The notes below the pieces were generated by a model, which was not told the origin of the DNA, did not search any database, and saw only the letters and a list, made by a program, of their open reading frames with translations. A DNA stretch of 64,000 nt from Protula sp. h YS-2021 (Eukaryota > Annelida > Polychaeta > Sabellida > Serpulidae). Position numbers and translations under genes: made by a program. Below are positions 48,401 to 59,304 of the stretch, piece by piece. Within the stretch, counting starts at the first letter, position 1. Each line of letters opens with the position of its first letter. The stretch lies in contig OX457027.1 of assembly GCA_949752745.1 (NCBI GenBank), positions 84,245,936 to 84,309,935 on the forward strand, read 5' to 3'.

Positions 48401-51400
48401 CACAGTTTGTGTAGGTCGTTTACTTCTCATTTTATTCATCGATTACTGAGACCACGAAAAAACATTCATTTCCAGTCAGTTGTTCGTTGACAGATGGAAG
48501 TAAACTTTCAACTCAGGCTGTCTATTCACCGCTGACATGTAAAGCCAATGAGCTGGCAGTCTGCTGTCACGTGGTGTTGTTTGTGTACAGGCTACGGGGT
48601 GACATTCTGTGGCACGACAGGCGTGAGTTCGCGCTCGCATGTTCTGCTATCGTATGACGAAGTACCCCAGATCTGGTTGCAGGTATTGTGCTCTCATATA
48701 TGCCGCCTCGCATGTCAAAATTTAACCGTCACGTTAATATTTCAATACTTTGCTTCTGATTGGCTAATATGGGTGTAATCGTAACAATTCTGGACAGTGT
48801 AATTAAACAGCTGTGTCTATAATTATTTCTTTATCAGTCTGTTACAACGCTAACATTTTGTTTCGTTCACATAATTAGGCCGGCCGACTGACTGTAGCCG
48901 GGTTTTTATCCTATACCGCACTGCCGGGGGATATAGAAACGCCTCGTGTCCGTCCGTCTGCAATCCTGATGTGCCCCTTTTTGTCGGAGCCAACTTGGTA
49001 AACTTGCCGTGGCCGCACAGCTTTTGGAACTTCACACAGTGAAATAATATATATTGTAGATTTCCAACGTTTTGGTTTAATTTGATCAACCAAAACTTGC
49101 CAGAATCGGCCCTCTGAACTTAGGTCGTTTTTTCTTCTCCTCCGTCCGTGTGGAGTGTTTTGTCCAGGTCACTTTGTTAACTTTCCCTGGTCGCACAGGT
49201 TTGAAACTTCACATAGTGAAAGAAAATTATATTGTAGATTTCCAACGTCTTGCTTTCAGTTTGAGCGACCAATAATGTCTAAAATTACAGCTCTCTGAAC
49301 TAAGGCGAATTATTTTTGCCATTCTGAGTCTTTCTGGGTTATTTCGCCAGGACAGAAAAAAATATGTCTCTGTATATTGGTAAGGTTTCACTGAATTACG
49401 AAAGCTCGAACACAGTACTGCTTGGAGGGGGATATGCAATCCACGATGGTCTTGATCTACAAGTACTCAGTCGTCTTCTCTGTGCTTATATCCCGATGAT
49501 TGTTTTCATAATCTTAGACAAGAAGTGTGGTATGGTCGTTCTAATATCTTGTACGGGCTCCCTAGGCTGGACTGGTATGATTTCATGTAGGGAAGTCTCG
49601 GAGAGTCGGAGAAACCTCGAGAATGCAGATTTAAATGTAGGATTCAATTTATGGAGCGAATTTGTGGTATCCAGACATTTGGACCAGAAAACATTTTGGA
49701 TAGCAACATTTCGGTCAGAAGTGGAAAGTGTGGCATTTTGGCCATATGGCTTTTTAACATTCTTTTTCTTAAACACTGTTTTTTAATTGCTTCAATTAAT
49801 GAACAGGGCCAATGAGTTTTTTTTTTTTAATTTATATTTTAATATTACGTTTTTTAACCCACTAAAAAGAGCACGAAGTAGGTTGTGAGCGATATTTCGC
49901 CGACATTGGCATCTACGACGTTTAAGCAAGATTTATAATTATTACCTCTCAAAAACGCCTTTAAAGTTTGAAATTTTAGCAACAAACATAGGTTTTTTCC
50001 CATCGCATTTTCCTCAAAAATGACCACTTCTAATCGGTTTTGAGGTGTAAGACTTACATATGTGATAAAACAGAGGCCAAGAAATACCGTGGTGGTAATA
50101 GTGCATTTTCCTGATAAGTGGAGTTATCAAGTTCATGCATGGACCCCTTCAATTTATTATGTAGCTGTTCATTAATTGACCTTGTATTCAGTTGCTCGAT
50201 TGTTACATTAAGTGTTAAATTGGTCACTTGCCCGGAGATGATATTGAAAAGCTGTGGTATGAATTATTTAATCAGTCGTCCTCGCATTTAATTGGTCGAA
50301 TTCAATTAAATTCAATTGGTCGAATTTATCCTTATTTTTAAAAGACTTTGTAAAGTTTGAGGATAGAGCAAGATAGCTTTTTTATCCTTATTTTTAAAAA
50401 TAAGGACATCCTTAAAAATAAGGACAGAGCAGAATACCACTCCAGATATTTATCATACATCATCAAAGTTACAGTTAGAGTTATAATTACTTATAATTAT
50501 TTGTTATGATTGTACCTAATTGTAAATTATCAACAAGATGACTAGAATTCACCCAAAATTAGAGATGTTACTTCATATTCATTTCCTGTTTCTTTTTGGC
50601 CAGTCAATTACAAAATGTCCGGTTCGTGCTGGCAGTGAACATAGAGTAAAATATACAAAAATTTCAGATGGAATCAGAAAGTTGAGAGCTCTCCGCCAAC
50701 TCGAACGCAGAAAATTAATCGAAGGATTCAAATATTTACTTAATAAAGCCTTGAATTTCATGCCATCTAAAGGTTGGATACCGAGTTACAACCTAATGCG
50801 ACGCTGGCCCTGAACTAACAGGAAGTTATCACAAAATAATTATTGGTCGCATAATTGCTCCAAAACAAAACCGCGGGCAAACCAAGCTGGCAGTCCTGAG
50901 GTTCGACTAAATCCGTGCTGCTGTGGAATTCTCGGCAGCCACCATCGAAATCATCCGTCTGTCCAGATTGATATTAAGTTGGAAGAACAACTTTTATCAC
51001 CCGTGAAACGGAGTGATATAGTTTTCATCTGTTTTGTCATTTATTCCTGTATGCCCACACGGACACCTTTAAAACGTTTAACTTGAAAGCAAAATTTGTA
51101 GCTTCGATTTTTTTTTCCGGGGGGGGGGGGGTTGGAATTTACCAAAATTCTTACTCAAAGCAAATGGAAAAAGCTTAAGTTTAATTTCAAAATATGCATG
51201 AAAATTCTTGAATTTCAACGCGAAATATGCTTGAAAATGCTTAAATTTGACTTCAGGTATTGGCTACAGACTTGTTAAGATACAGGGGAAGCAAATGAAA
51301 GGTAACGCTGCTATTTTGACTTGATTCCGCTCAAGGAGTGCGTCATTTAATGGTTTGCGTTGTGTGCAGGTGCTCACCACGGCATCCCAGCATGCACCGG

Positions 51401-53332
51401 TGCTGAAAAAGCTGCGCGGCTACGAGAACCAGCTGTCGCATTTGCTGCGGAGCGCAAACATTGTGCGTGCCCGGGAACCAGTGGTGTTGGCGAACAGCTA
51501 CCTGGAGCAGTTGCAGACTCTCATCAAAGCGCTGGAGGGGCATTTGATTGACAGCAGTAATTGTGGCCTCTACTACAACCTGAGTGATGTCGACTTGATT
51601 TTAGTGAGGTGATTGCCCACTTTTTAGGGGCCACAATTCCTTTTTCGGGCCGTTACTAATCGACTACTACCTTTGAATATTGCATCGCCTGAAGTCAAAG
51701 GGCATTTATCTGCCAAAATTGTCAAAGTGTAAGAAGTTAAAACTGAAGTACTTCAAAATTACCAAATTACAGATATTGAGACTTCAAATACCAACGCTTC
51801 AAAACAATTTCGTAAATTTTGTCAGGGCATGAAATTACCATCCTTGTTTTCAAATAGCATTCTGAAAATGTTAAGTGAACCCAGTTGTTAATGAAATTTC
51901 ATATAAATGACAAAAAATGGCAAAACGTGCTGGTTGACTGATTGAGTGGATGTTTGGCTTTTTGGTTGATTCATTGGTGGATTTGCTGACTGATTAATTG
52001 CTTGCATGGCAGCGCGGTGGGACTGCCCGGCTTACCATCTTGTTGATTGGTTGGTTGTTTGGTTTCGAGAGCGATTGGCCCAATACAGCTGAACAGTCGC
52101 GAGTAGGTGGTCCTGTCGTTCGGCGCGGCCTGCGACCTAGCTGACTGATTAATTCGTTGGTTGGTTGATTGGTTGTGTGCTAGATTGATGGGTTGTTTTG
52201 TTGGCAGTGCCGTGGGCCCAATAGAACTGAACAGTCGCGGGCAGGTGATGGAGTCGTTCTGTTCAGCGGGCCACCTGGCTGATTGATTGACTGGGTGTGT
52301 GATTGATTGTTTGGTTTACAGAGCGGTCGGCCCGATAGAGCTGAACAGTCGTTCTGCCCGGCCTACAATCTGGCTGATTGATTGACTGTGTGATTGATTG
52401 TTTGGTTGACAGCGCAGTCGGCCCGATAGAGCTGAACAGTCGCGGCCAGGTGGTCGTGCCGTCATTCTGCCCGGCGTACCACCCGGCTGATTGATTGACT
52501 GTGTGATTGAATGTTTGGCAGCGCGGTCGGCCCGATAGAGCTGAACAGTCGCGGCCAGGTGGTCGTGTCGTTCTGCTCGGCGGACCACCTGGCTGATTGA
52601 TTGACTGGGTGTGTGATTGATTGTTTGGTTGGCAGCGCGGTCGGCCCGATAGAGCTGAACAGTCGCGGCCAGGTGGTCGTGTCGTTCTGCTCGGCGGACC
52701 ACCTGGCTGATTGATTGACTGGGTGTGTGATTGATTGTTTGGTTGGCAGCGCGGTCGGCCCGATAGAGCTGAACAGTCGCGGCCAGGTGGTCGTGCCGTC
52801 GTTCTGCCCGGCGTACCACCTCGTCGATTTCCTCAATGATAACGTGCCGAGAGCCAGGAACCTCAAGACAACCTTCCTACAGTAAGACTTTCTTTTCTCT
52901 GTACAGCAACGTGTTTTTTTTTTTTCTTTAAACTCTTTCGCCTCAAACTCTTTCATGTGATTTTTAGGACAAAGATTTGCATAATTTAGATTCACTTCAA
53001 GCCTTTTAGTGTTAGCTTGGTGTTATTTTTAAGACAGAGCAAAATATCCGCGGTCGTTCTTTTTTTTTCTCTCTCTTTATTTTAGAAACGAAAGAACGAT
53101 TCAAGAGCTGGTGAGTCAGTGCAAAGAAATTCTGTGTTTGGCGGAAGTCGAGTGGGACCCCTCCATCACGGACGCCCAGTTAATTCACTGCTTAAAGAAG
53201 CTTAAAAACCCTCGCAATGTTGGCCTGTCGCTACGAGACTGCGAGCTTAAAATCACACGTTTTTACTCGGTCATGTCAGGAGGTAAGATATGCATACCGT
53301 GGAATTGGAAGGGGGCTTACGACGAAGAGTGA
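45235..53332 (+). CDS. TCAIM: TCAIM-family mitochondrial protein, complete in eight exons
   Basis: Joined exons 45235-45420, 45712-45865, 46090-46324, 46873-47090, 48591-48682, 51370-51608, 52750-52881 and 53086-53332 give 1503 bases: 500 residues plus stop (human about 496). All introns are GT-AG and every phase agrees. Residues 1-41 are Arg-rich with no acidic residue, like a mitochondrial presequence, so the ATG at 45235 was chosen. Next comes ALRPFYVAVHPDLFG (DUF4460, an HPD J-domain-like block). The DUF4461 part includes VWASSWGTAQF and ends ITRFYSVMSGGKICIPWNWK, nearly as in human. The vertebrate protein is mitochondrial and dampens T-cell activation; the ancestral role in an invertebrate is unknown. 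Exon 7 has an array of partial copies of itself at its acceptor. Confidence 0.94.
45712..45865 (+). CDS. TCAIM: TCAIM exon 2
   Basis: Length 154 bp, phase 0 to phase 1, encoding DKNEESLKQLHQYLDCVQTA and VTLLFFVKPQSPV. It corresponds to human NENSLKRLSVYLENLQ and LTFYVRE. Acceptor ATTCCAG, donor CCAA|GTAAAG. Confidence 0.9.
46090..46324 (+). CDS. TCAIM: TCAIM exon 3
   Basis: Length 235 bp, phase 1 to phase 2, starting after GATTTCAG. It encodes STVRISLTASTLRDAVTLVL and KSCNLPLDYV, matching human FTLHTRDLLSTVLYILNSCS. A second CAG at 46124-46126 would break the frame. Donor CTGAG|GTGAGC. Confidence 0.9.
46873..47090 (+). CDS. TCAIM: TCAIM exon 4
   Basis: Length 218 bp; its first base completes an AGC codon. 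It encodes VWLRRNIDKARAARSAIGAI and TEFVWASSWGTAQFRACL, matching human SWLDNNGKSAV and IRWQRSWGIAHRC. GC-rich compared with its introns. Donor TTGAAG|GTATTA. Confidence 0.9.
47190..47447. mobile_element. Foldback MITE in TCAIM intron 4
   Basis: Left arm CATGGCGGGTTTTATGCGGA, TATACTACACCAGAGATGAC, CTGGAGTGGTATTCTGCTCT is repeated inverted at the right end. Arms are about 75 bp at near-identity. The centre has TTTTTAAAAATAAGGA motifs. A half-copy sits in intron 5 at about 50325-50450. Confidence 0.92.
47448..48590. other. Rest of TCAIM intron 4
   Basis: No further repeat or coding segment is recognised. Confidence 0.4.
48591..48682 (+). CDS. TCAIM: TCAIM exon 5
   Basis: Length 92 bp; it enters with two bases completing a Gly codon and ends in phase 0 at TTGCAG|GTATTG. 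It encodes YGVTFCGTTGVSSRSHVLLS then YDEVPQIWLQ, aligned with human CTIIFTDRSGMSAVGHVML and RLPSYFDLQ. Acceptor GTGTACAG. Confidence 0.9.
48900..49330 (+). mobile_element. GTCCGTCCGTCTG start-block element in TCAIM intron 5
   Basis: TGCCGGGGGATATAGAAACG, CGTGTCCGTCCGTCTGC open it. Two units of about 185 bp share ATATATTGTAGATTTCCAAC (near 49050) and ATTATATTGTAGATTTCCAA (near 49228) with a preceding GCACAG-TTTGGAACTTCACA. Confidence 0.6.
50325..50450. repeat. Half-copy of the TCAIM intron 4 foldback
   Basis: TTATCCTTATTTTTAAAA, AGCTTTTTTATCCTTATTTT and GACAGAGCAGAATACCACTC match the right half of the element at 47190-47447. The far right arm is missing beyond CCACTCCAG. Confidence 0.82.
51370..51608 (+). 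CDS. TCAIM: TCAIM exon 6
   Basis: Length 239 bp, phase 0 to phase 2, encoding VLTTASQHAPVLKKLRGYEN, ARE.VVLANSYLEQLQTLI and LYYNLSDVDLILV. It is the region of human LEDQISYLLGG and LTLEEYYSLLDVFYNRLL. Acceptor GTGTGCAG, donor GTGAG|GTGATT. Confidence 0.9.
51609..52009. other. TCAIM intron 6, proximal part
   Basis: No recognised feature before the exon 7 array begins. Loose TTGATTGATT-like motifs start near 51930. Confidence 0.4.
52010..52749 (+). repeat. Tandem array of partial TCAIM exon 7 copies with acceptor sites
   Basis: Seven copies of about 57-138 bp (three exactly 114 bp) precede exon 7. Each begins with an intronic TTGATTGATTGTTTGGTTGG tract, then (G)CAG or variant and GCGGTCGGCCCGATAGAGCT, GAACAGTCGCGGCCAGGTGG. 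Aligned copies begin at 52013, 52070, 52208, 52322, 52413, 52522 and 52636; the real exon begins at 52750. Each copy breaks off about 70 bp into the exon, before any donor. The copy at 52413 matches the real exon more closely (FCPAYH kept) than the two identical copies at 52522 and 52636. Confidence 0.95.
52750..52881 (+). CDS. TCAIM: TCAIM exon 7
   Basis: Length 132 bp; the first base completes AGC and it ends two bases into a Gln codon at CTACA|GTAAGA. It encodes AVGPIELNSRGQVVVPSFCP then AYHLVDFLNDNVPRARNLKT. It aligns with human LHELGHFNIPTLCDPANLQW. It is the only array member that continues to a donor. Confidence 0.92.
53086..53332 (+). CDS. TCAIM: TCAIM exon 8, C-terminus and stop
   Basis: Length 247 bp ending in TGA at 53330-53332. 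It encodes NERTIQELVSQCKEILCLAE, DAQLIHCLKKL and ITRFYSVMSGGKICIPWNWK, matching human ISHFYSVMQDGDLCIPWNWK. The acceptor TTATTTTAG follows a long pyrimidine tract. Confidence 0.95.
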
Positions 53333-53901
53333 GTCTATGACATTGGAATTTACCAGTTACGGAATGTGCAGTGCACTCGGCACATGCAGGAGCTTGTCCG
53401 TATTAAAAACTTGATTTTGTTTTGGTGAATTTCTCGTGAAAGGAATTGACCTTAGCAATCACTTGAGCTATGTTAAAACTTGTATTCGAAACAATAACTA
53501 ATATTTTTTATGCTTGAAACCATTTAATACTTCAGTTTGATTCTCATTTAACATTTCAGTTTAGAGCGGTTAGGTTGTGACGTTTGAGTATTGTGGTAAA
53601 GTCTGAAGTCAACAACTTACCACAGGAAGTCATTTTGCTTTCCTTAGCGCTTATGATGGTCTCGAGTTCGTTGTGGTACGAGTGTTCATAAATACAAGCA
53701 TTATAAGGGTACATGGTGCAAATACCCCCCAAAAAAGGCAATGTACAGAAAATTTTATTTGTTAGGATGGATTTTTACGCGTTGTTTTGGCTCAAGAGTC
53801 GGGTGGAGGGGTGGAGCTTTTAGCATTCTTCCTTATCATGTGTTCCTGCAAGTGTAGTATGTCGTATGGTTGTTGACTTGATTATTGTGTGTATTTCTGT
53901 G

Positions 53902-53907
53902 AATAAA
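53902..53907 (+). promoter_or_regulatory. Candidate TCAIM polyadenylation signal
   Basis: AATAAA about 570 bases after the TCAIM stop codon, followed by a TG-rich stretch (GTGTCTATC, GGTTCTTGGTGTTG). Other sites are possible. Confidence 0.35.
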
Positions 53908-54221
53908 GTGTCTATCACTGAGTGGTTCTTGGTGTTGTAAAATTGCGGTGGCTGAGGTTGAAATTTACGGTTGCGTTTCTTCCTTAGAAAATACCTCCGT
54001 CCCACTTCCCAAACTGCTGCACGGCCCAATTTCCTTTCTGTTGTCACTGTTTGCACAAATGTCACTTTCGCATCGATTCTGGGTCGAACAGTCCATGGTA
54101 ATACTGTGTGGTAATATATGGTAATACGGTAAAAGTCTTCCAGTAGTTATTGATGGAGCGTTCGTTATCGGAATGGCTGCTGAGTTGGTGAATAAGGCAT
54201 TAGAAAAAGTTTGTTTATTTA

Positions 54222-54480
54222 TTCCCCACAGGATGTGGGAAATATATGTGATCGACCGTATGTCGGTCTGTCATCAACAGCTTGTTAACACGATAACTTA
54301 AAAACTGCTGCAAGGATTTTAATGAAACCTGGTATGTAGCTTCTATGGGAACAAACACAGATTGGTACTGTAATTGGGCCAGGTTCGTGCAAGGAAAATG
54401 CACCAACTGGTTGACTAAGGTTTACAGTGATGGCCGTGTTTAACTGATGGGAGGCCTGTGGGGAATATGTGGACTATGCA
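54222..54480 (+). mobile_element. Possible diverged start-block element
   Basis: ATTCCCCACAGGATGTGGGA hairpin, AATATATGTGATCGACC and GTATGTCGGTCTGTCATC resemble the hairpin, ATATAG and GTCCGTCTGTC order seen in the other family members. Confidence 0.4.
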
Positions 54481-57400
54481 CACTCCTCTAGTTTGTTGTT
54501 GCTTTCCTTTATTTGAAAGAGAGCTGTAGAGGATCTTAAAATACAGCTTCGTTTGGACTGCGAACTGACGGAGCGAGTGACTATACCCCTGGACTACCCG
54601 CTTCCCCTCGTTTTCAGTTTAATGGATTCCCCAGTCGATTCTTGTGGCCAAATTCTGCTGTCGCGATTATTTTTGGAGTCGCACTTGTGCCGTTTTCGAC
54701 AAATGGAAAATCACGTGGCATTGTTCTAATGCATTGAAGTTATGTTTATGTATCTTTAAATTTCTGCGTTTTCACATCGTGTTTTTTTTTTTGGGGGGGG
54801 GGGGGCTGTATTTTAGTCGCAGTCACTTTCCATTTTAAATTATAGCTGGTCTGGTGAATAAGTCTTGCTTGTTTTGTCATTGTTGCTATATCAGGCAAAC
54901 ACCGTGTAACTCTAGTCGCTTGTGACTTTGAAAACAAGACATTGCTTACGTTGTTACGTCATTTTATTTGTATAGTATCTGTTATATAAATATAAGCATG
55001 GTTTAATAATAAAATATATGAAAACAAGTGAATTCTTTTTATATTCAAAGCGAATATTTTCAGGAAAAGTTACATTTCCATTATTCCGCGATCATTTAGT
55101 ATTACACAAATTAGGCAAATTTCAAATGCAGGTTTAATTTATGAATGGTAGCAACAGGGAGCCCACCGGAAGACAGAGGTCCGGTGTGACGGGCTAACTC
55201 TTTATGTACATTCATCTTTTTCACCCCATTGCAGTGATTTGGATAAGCAAAATCGTGTTTGCAGCAATGCTGCATCGACCAAATTTTCGATGCATCCCCT
55301 CATCCTAACTTCAAAAGGCCTAAAAACACATTAACTCATACACTTTTGTAGGAGTGATGGCCTGAGTACAAAGGACAATGTGTCGGGATACCCTTTACGG
55401 ATGCCTCACAGACATTTTATGTGCGCGAAGAGAAGTTGCAAAAGTTCGTGTGCACTTACGGAAGTCACACGACCACACGTTTCTTTCCCCAAGCAAAATT
55501 CTCGATGCAGCAAGGATGCATTTGGGAAAATTTATCCCAATCACTGCCATTGGGTGGTTAGCTTTCCTAAACCGCTCTAATACCAGAGCGTTTCGGCGCT
55601 AACACTAGTATCTTACAGTAAAAGAAAAAAAAAACAATTACAAGGTTTATTTTTTAACAGAAAGTGTGAGCCAAATAGTAATGGTCGCCAATATTGAATT
55701 CGGGGATAGACGAGAGACGTCGGAGCGCAGATGAAATCCCACCGGATTAATACAGGCAACCTGCGATTACCGGTCCAGCTCTCCACCCATGAGCTGTGAC
55801 TACGACTTGCTCTTGTAGGGGTTAACCTTACATGTTCTGATGGCTTAACGTATTTGACTTGCATTTATTTAGTGCACTATGAAGCATTTAGTAACCGGCA
55901 ATGTTCCTGGTCCGAGCTAATGAATGAACTGCTTCCGAAAGTAACTGAGAATTTCAGTTATTTTTTTTTCTGCTGAGCATATTGAACAGACATCAACAAG
56001 CAAGTACTGTCGTCATCCGTAATACAATGCTTCCACGGAATTCGATTTCGAATTGCATTTTCTCGTGCTTTTAAGGTCAATTCGAAGATAGCCGTAACAT
56101 CGCCATTTTATGTCCCTGGTTATTTTACCGACCAACACGCAACGTTTCACTTTCTTGATATATTTTTGGTACTTCAAACCTGGGGGAAAAAAAAACAAAC
56201 AAATAATTTCTTCTTTCGCAGCCATCCCTGACGTCCTTGTGTTACACAAAGAAATAGCAAAGAAGCCAAAAAAGACAAAAAAAAAAAAACAACAACAACA
56301 AAGCAATTATAAGAATGTAACCCATAATAATATAGTAAGTACTTCCATCACTGTAGGAACACACCACTTGATTGTGACTGCATTTTATTCTGCGTATTTG
56401 TTCTCCGAGAATGCTTGGAACTATTTTAGGTTTTTTGATAACCATTTTATTCTCGACTTTCTCGGAAACTAAATAATCAAATCTTCCCTATCGCTTCTCC
56501 CGGAATAAGAGTTCCCATGTCTTTACAAAATAACATGTCATGCATTCTTAAAGATTTTACACAAATATGTATTTATAAGAAGCAACAGATATTAGATTTT
56601 ATGTCAGACGTTGTTTTCGTATTTCTTTTGTACTTCAAAAACAACAACGAGCATGTTTTGATCAGACTTTTCACGTCGTGCATTAGCGCTACGCGGAGAA
56701 ACATGGTGACCAAAGCACATAACTATGGCCAAGAAACCTCGTGGTTTTTGCCCTGAAAAACAATCATATATTTCCGTGAAGATACTTATTTTTAACTTCA
56801 AACTTATAGTAGCACAGAGTAAAATATAGATAAATCGGAAAACGCAGTGCATTTGTCTGAAAAACTGATTTACAGGTTTATTCTGCGGTGGTTATACTGT
56901 GGTTTTGACTTTCTCAGAACTTTGATAACCATTTTATTGTGTTCTTTTTAAGAAACATTCTCAGGCATATTTGGTCGTTTGTGCATCTAATTTGCACATT
57001 TTATTTTTTTTTCCCAAGACGCGAGAATAAAATACGACCTGTGTTTGATGTCGACCACCTTGCTGATCATCGAGTATTTAAACGCTCTAACCGAAACGGC
57101 ACATACAGCACTGCGATTTTTATAACATTATATACACCATAAATGCAGTTTGAACTTTCTTACAAGTTGCGAGTGAAATGCCAACACATGTCTGTACATT
57201 ACAATTCATTAACAATCAACCGTCCTCGTAATTATATCAACGGCTGTTCCAGAAACTACCCTCCCCCCCCCCCCCCTCCCCGGCCCCTTCCCCCAGCGGG
57301 TGAAGACTGCAACAGCAGTCTATTTCTAACCCACCATATCGCTGCCATCTAGCACTGCCTAAAGTTCAGAAGGTTAAAAAATGAAACTACCGAACATCAG

Positions 57401-58204
57401 AGCTAATAAATTTTACCACAGTCGCCTCTGTGTGAAGGTAATTTTCGGAACAGCCACCTCATCGATTGAACAGTACGCCTTCACAATCTAAAGTCTACAC
57501 GATTCTTCTAGTCATTCGTTCACTTAAATAACTCTACTGCTATGATTACGTACAGCAAATTCATATAAATTACAAGGATTAAGGGACTCTTCCATTTTAG
57601 CATATAAATACCGGGGCGGGGGTGGGGGAGGGGGGAGGGGGGAGAGAACTTGTCTGGTGACGCTTCAAATAATTTTTTGGGGGTGTGTAAAACTTCAAAA
57701 AGTAAAATTCACTGGAGCCACTTGACGATTCAATAAAAGTGAAGTCTCGTCACAAACAGACGTCACCCCAACCCTCCGCCCTAAGTCTTTAATATATGGT
57801 GAACGGATCCCATGACACACGCACTAAAACAATACATCACAGACTAAGTTTGCACAATCTCTCACCGATACACACCCGTGGAAAATACAACGCGATACAA
57901 CGACACACCGCCGTCAGGGTTCATGAAAGCTATGCGTGATACTATGAAGCGGTCAGCTAGGCTACTTAATGAAAGACGTATAATACTATAGCATACATAT
58001 TAATATGGCCCTGGGGAGGGGGGGAGGGTTTACGGAGGGCGGGCACAAAAATGGATTTGAAAGTTATAACGCTGCCTGGCCTGAGCTGTGGACAACTTGA
58101 AATTTCATTAAAAAAAAAACAAACAATTTTTTGATACTCTTTTACAGGCTTTAATATGTGCACCCGCCCCAAAATCTTGCTCCAAACGACAGGCCACGCA
58201 AACA

Positions 58205-58210
58205 TTTATT
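58205..58210 (-). promoter_or_regulatory. Candidate anillin polyadenylation signal
   Basis: AATAAA on the minus strand, about 180 bases after the anillin stop codon; a second overlapping ATAAAT follows. Confidence 0.4.
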
Positions 58211-58386
58211 TATTAGTTCAGCGAGACTAAGTTAATAGGGCTTCTTTATCAACTAACGGATTGTGGATGTAACAAGTTCCACAGCTCAGTGAAAGAAAAA
58301 GACAATGAAAATCCACTATAAACTATATCGGTTTCTCCTCGGCTGACGGACCCTGTAATGTTACTCTCGCCCTGCTTGGCGGTGCG

Positions 58387-58600
58387 CTACACGGCGCTCT
58401 GCTGATCGTGTGGGTTGAAGGGGATGACGCACGAGCGCTGGTCGCTCTTGCTCGGGTACGGGTTGTAGGGCTGTACAAAGTCCTTCTGTTTGATTGGCCG
58501 GAGCGCGTCGGCGTGCCACGTGCGTATGTTGACAAGCGCCTCGTTGAGACGGTTACACCACAGCATGCGCTCTTCCTTTGTGTCTGCTGATAGCCAATGC
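58387..58600 (-). CDS. ANLN: Anillin last exon: end of PH domain and tail
   Basis: The first base completes AAG; it then reads [20 protein letters not shown] and [16 protein letters not shown], matching human [20 protein letters not shown]. The tail ([14 protein letters not shown] and following) has no family match, and the TAG stop is at 58387-58389. Confidence 0.94.
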
Positions 58601-59244
58601 CTGTGTGGTCAAACAACAGCAGTGGTTAACTTCACAAGTGTAAACTGCATACTGTCCGTTTAAGTAAATGTTATTATTTCTTTATTTACTCGTCTCGTGT
58701 AAAATAAGAAAAGTGCGATATACGGAAGCACTAACGAGTGTTGGTTTTACCGTGAAATCATAAGTGCGGCTGAGTGATTTCTGGTAAAAAATTCCTTCCG
58801 TGTATCACACGACTGCTGTTTTCATTTTTCCAAAAGTGGCCAAAATGCCTTAAAATTCTTATTTCTAAGGGCAGTCGGGGGGGGGGGGGTGGGGGGAGGG
58901 GGGAGGGTCCAGCAGCGGGTAGAGGAAAGGCAGTGTGGCTTACTTAGTGGTCGTCATGGTGTTGTAGCAGCGTGACGTCAGTGTGTCGTGTTCGCCGCGG
59001 GTCTGACGCCGCACCGTGATCAGCTCGAATGTGTTTGGGCGGGCGCAGATGTCACGTGGTATCAGCCCCACCTGGTCGGTAACCACCTGCTTCAGTTCCA
59101 TGTAACCCATTGGCTCCTACAACATCCCAGAAAACCTGTGACCTCATATCTCATGCGGCAGTGACACATTGTAACAGTAACCGATTTCCTTTTTTTCAGT
59201 CTAGTTGAAATGTTATTGCAAGGTATAATCTGGAGATTTTCATC

Positions 59245-59304
<60 letters not shown>

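Larger units (their letters stand above)
53333..58386. other. Convergent intergenic region between TCAIM and anillin
   Basis: Five kilobases of AT-rich sequence with homopolymers and short low-complexity runs. A GGTATGTCGGTCTGTC-type element start lies at about 54225-54275. Open frames (for example 55380-55580 and 56110-56472) have no domain or splice support. No RNA gene is seen. Confidence 0.45.

Noticed and set aside
50538..50813. 91-codon open frame in TCAIM intron 5
   Set aside because: No domain, no splice framing, and no similarity I recognise; likely chance.
52316..52995. Minus-strand frames of 167-177 codons
   Set aside because: They are antisense shadows of the TCAIM exon 7 copies, where the plus strand has clear coding evidence.
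55378..55602. Two overlapping plus-strand frames with several Cys and His
   Set aside because: Cys/His spacing does not fit a zinc-finger or THAP pattern I can defend, and both frames are short.
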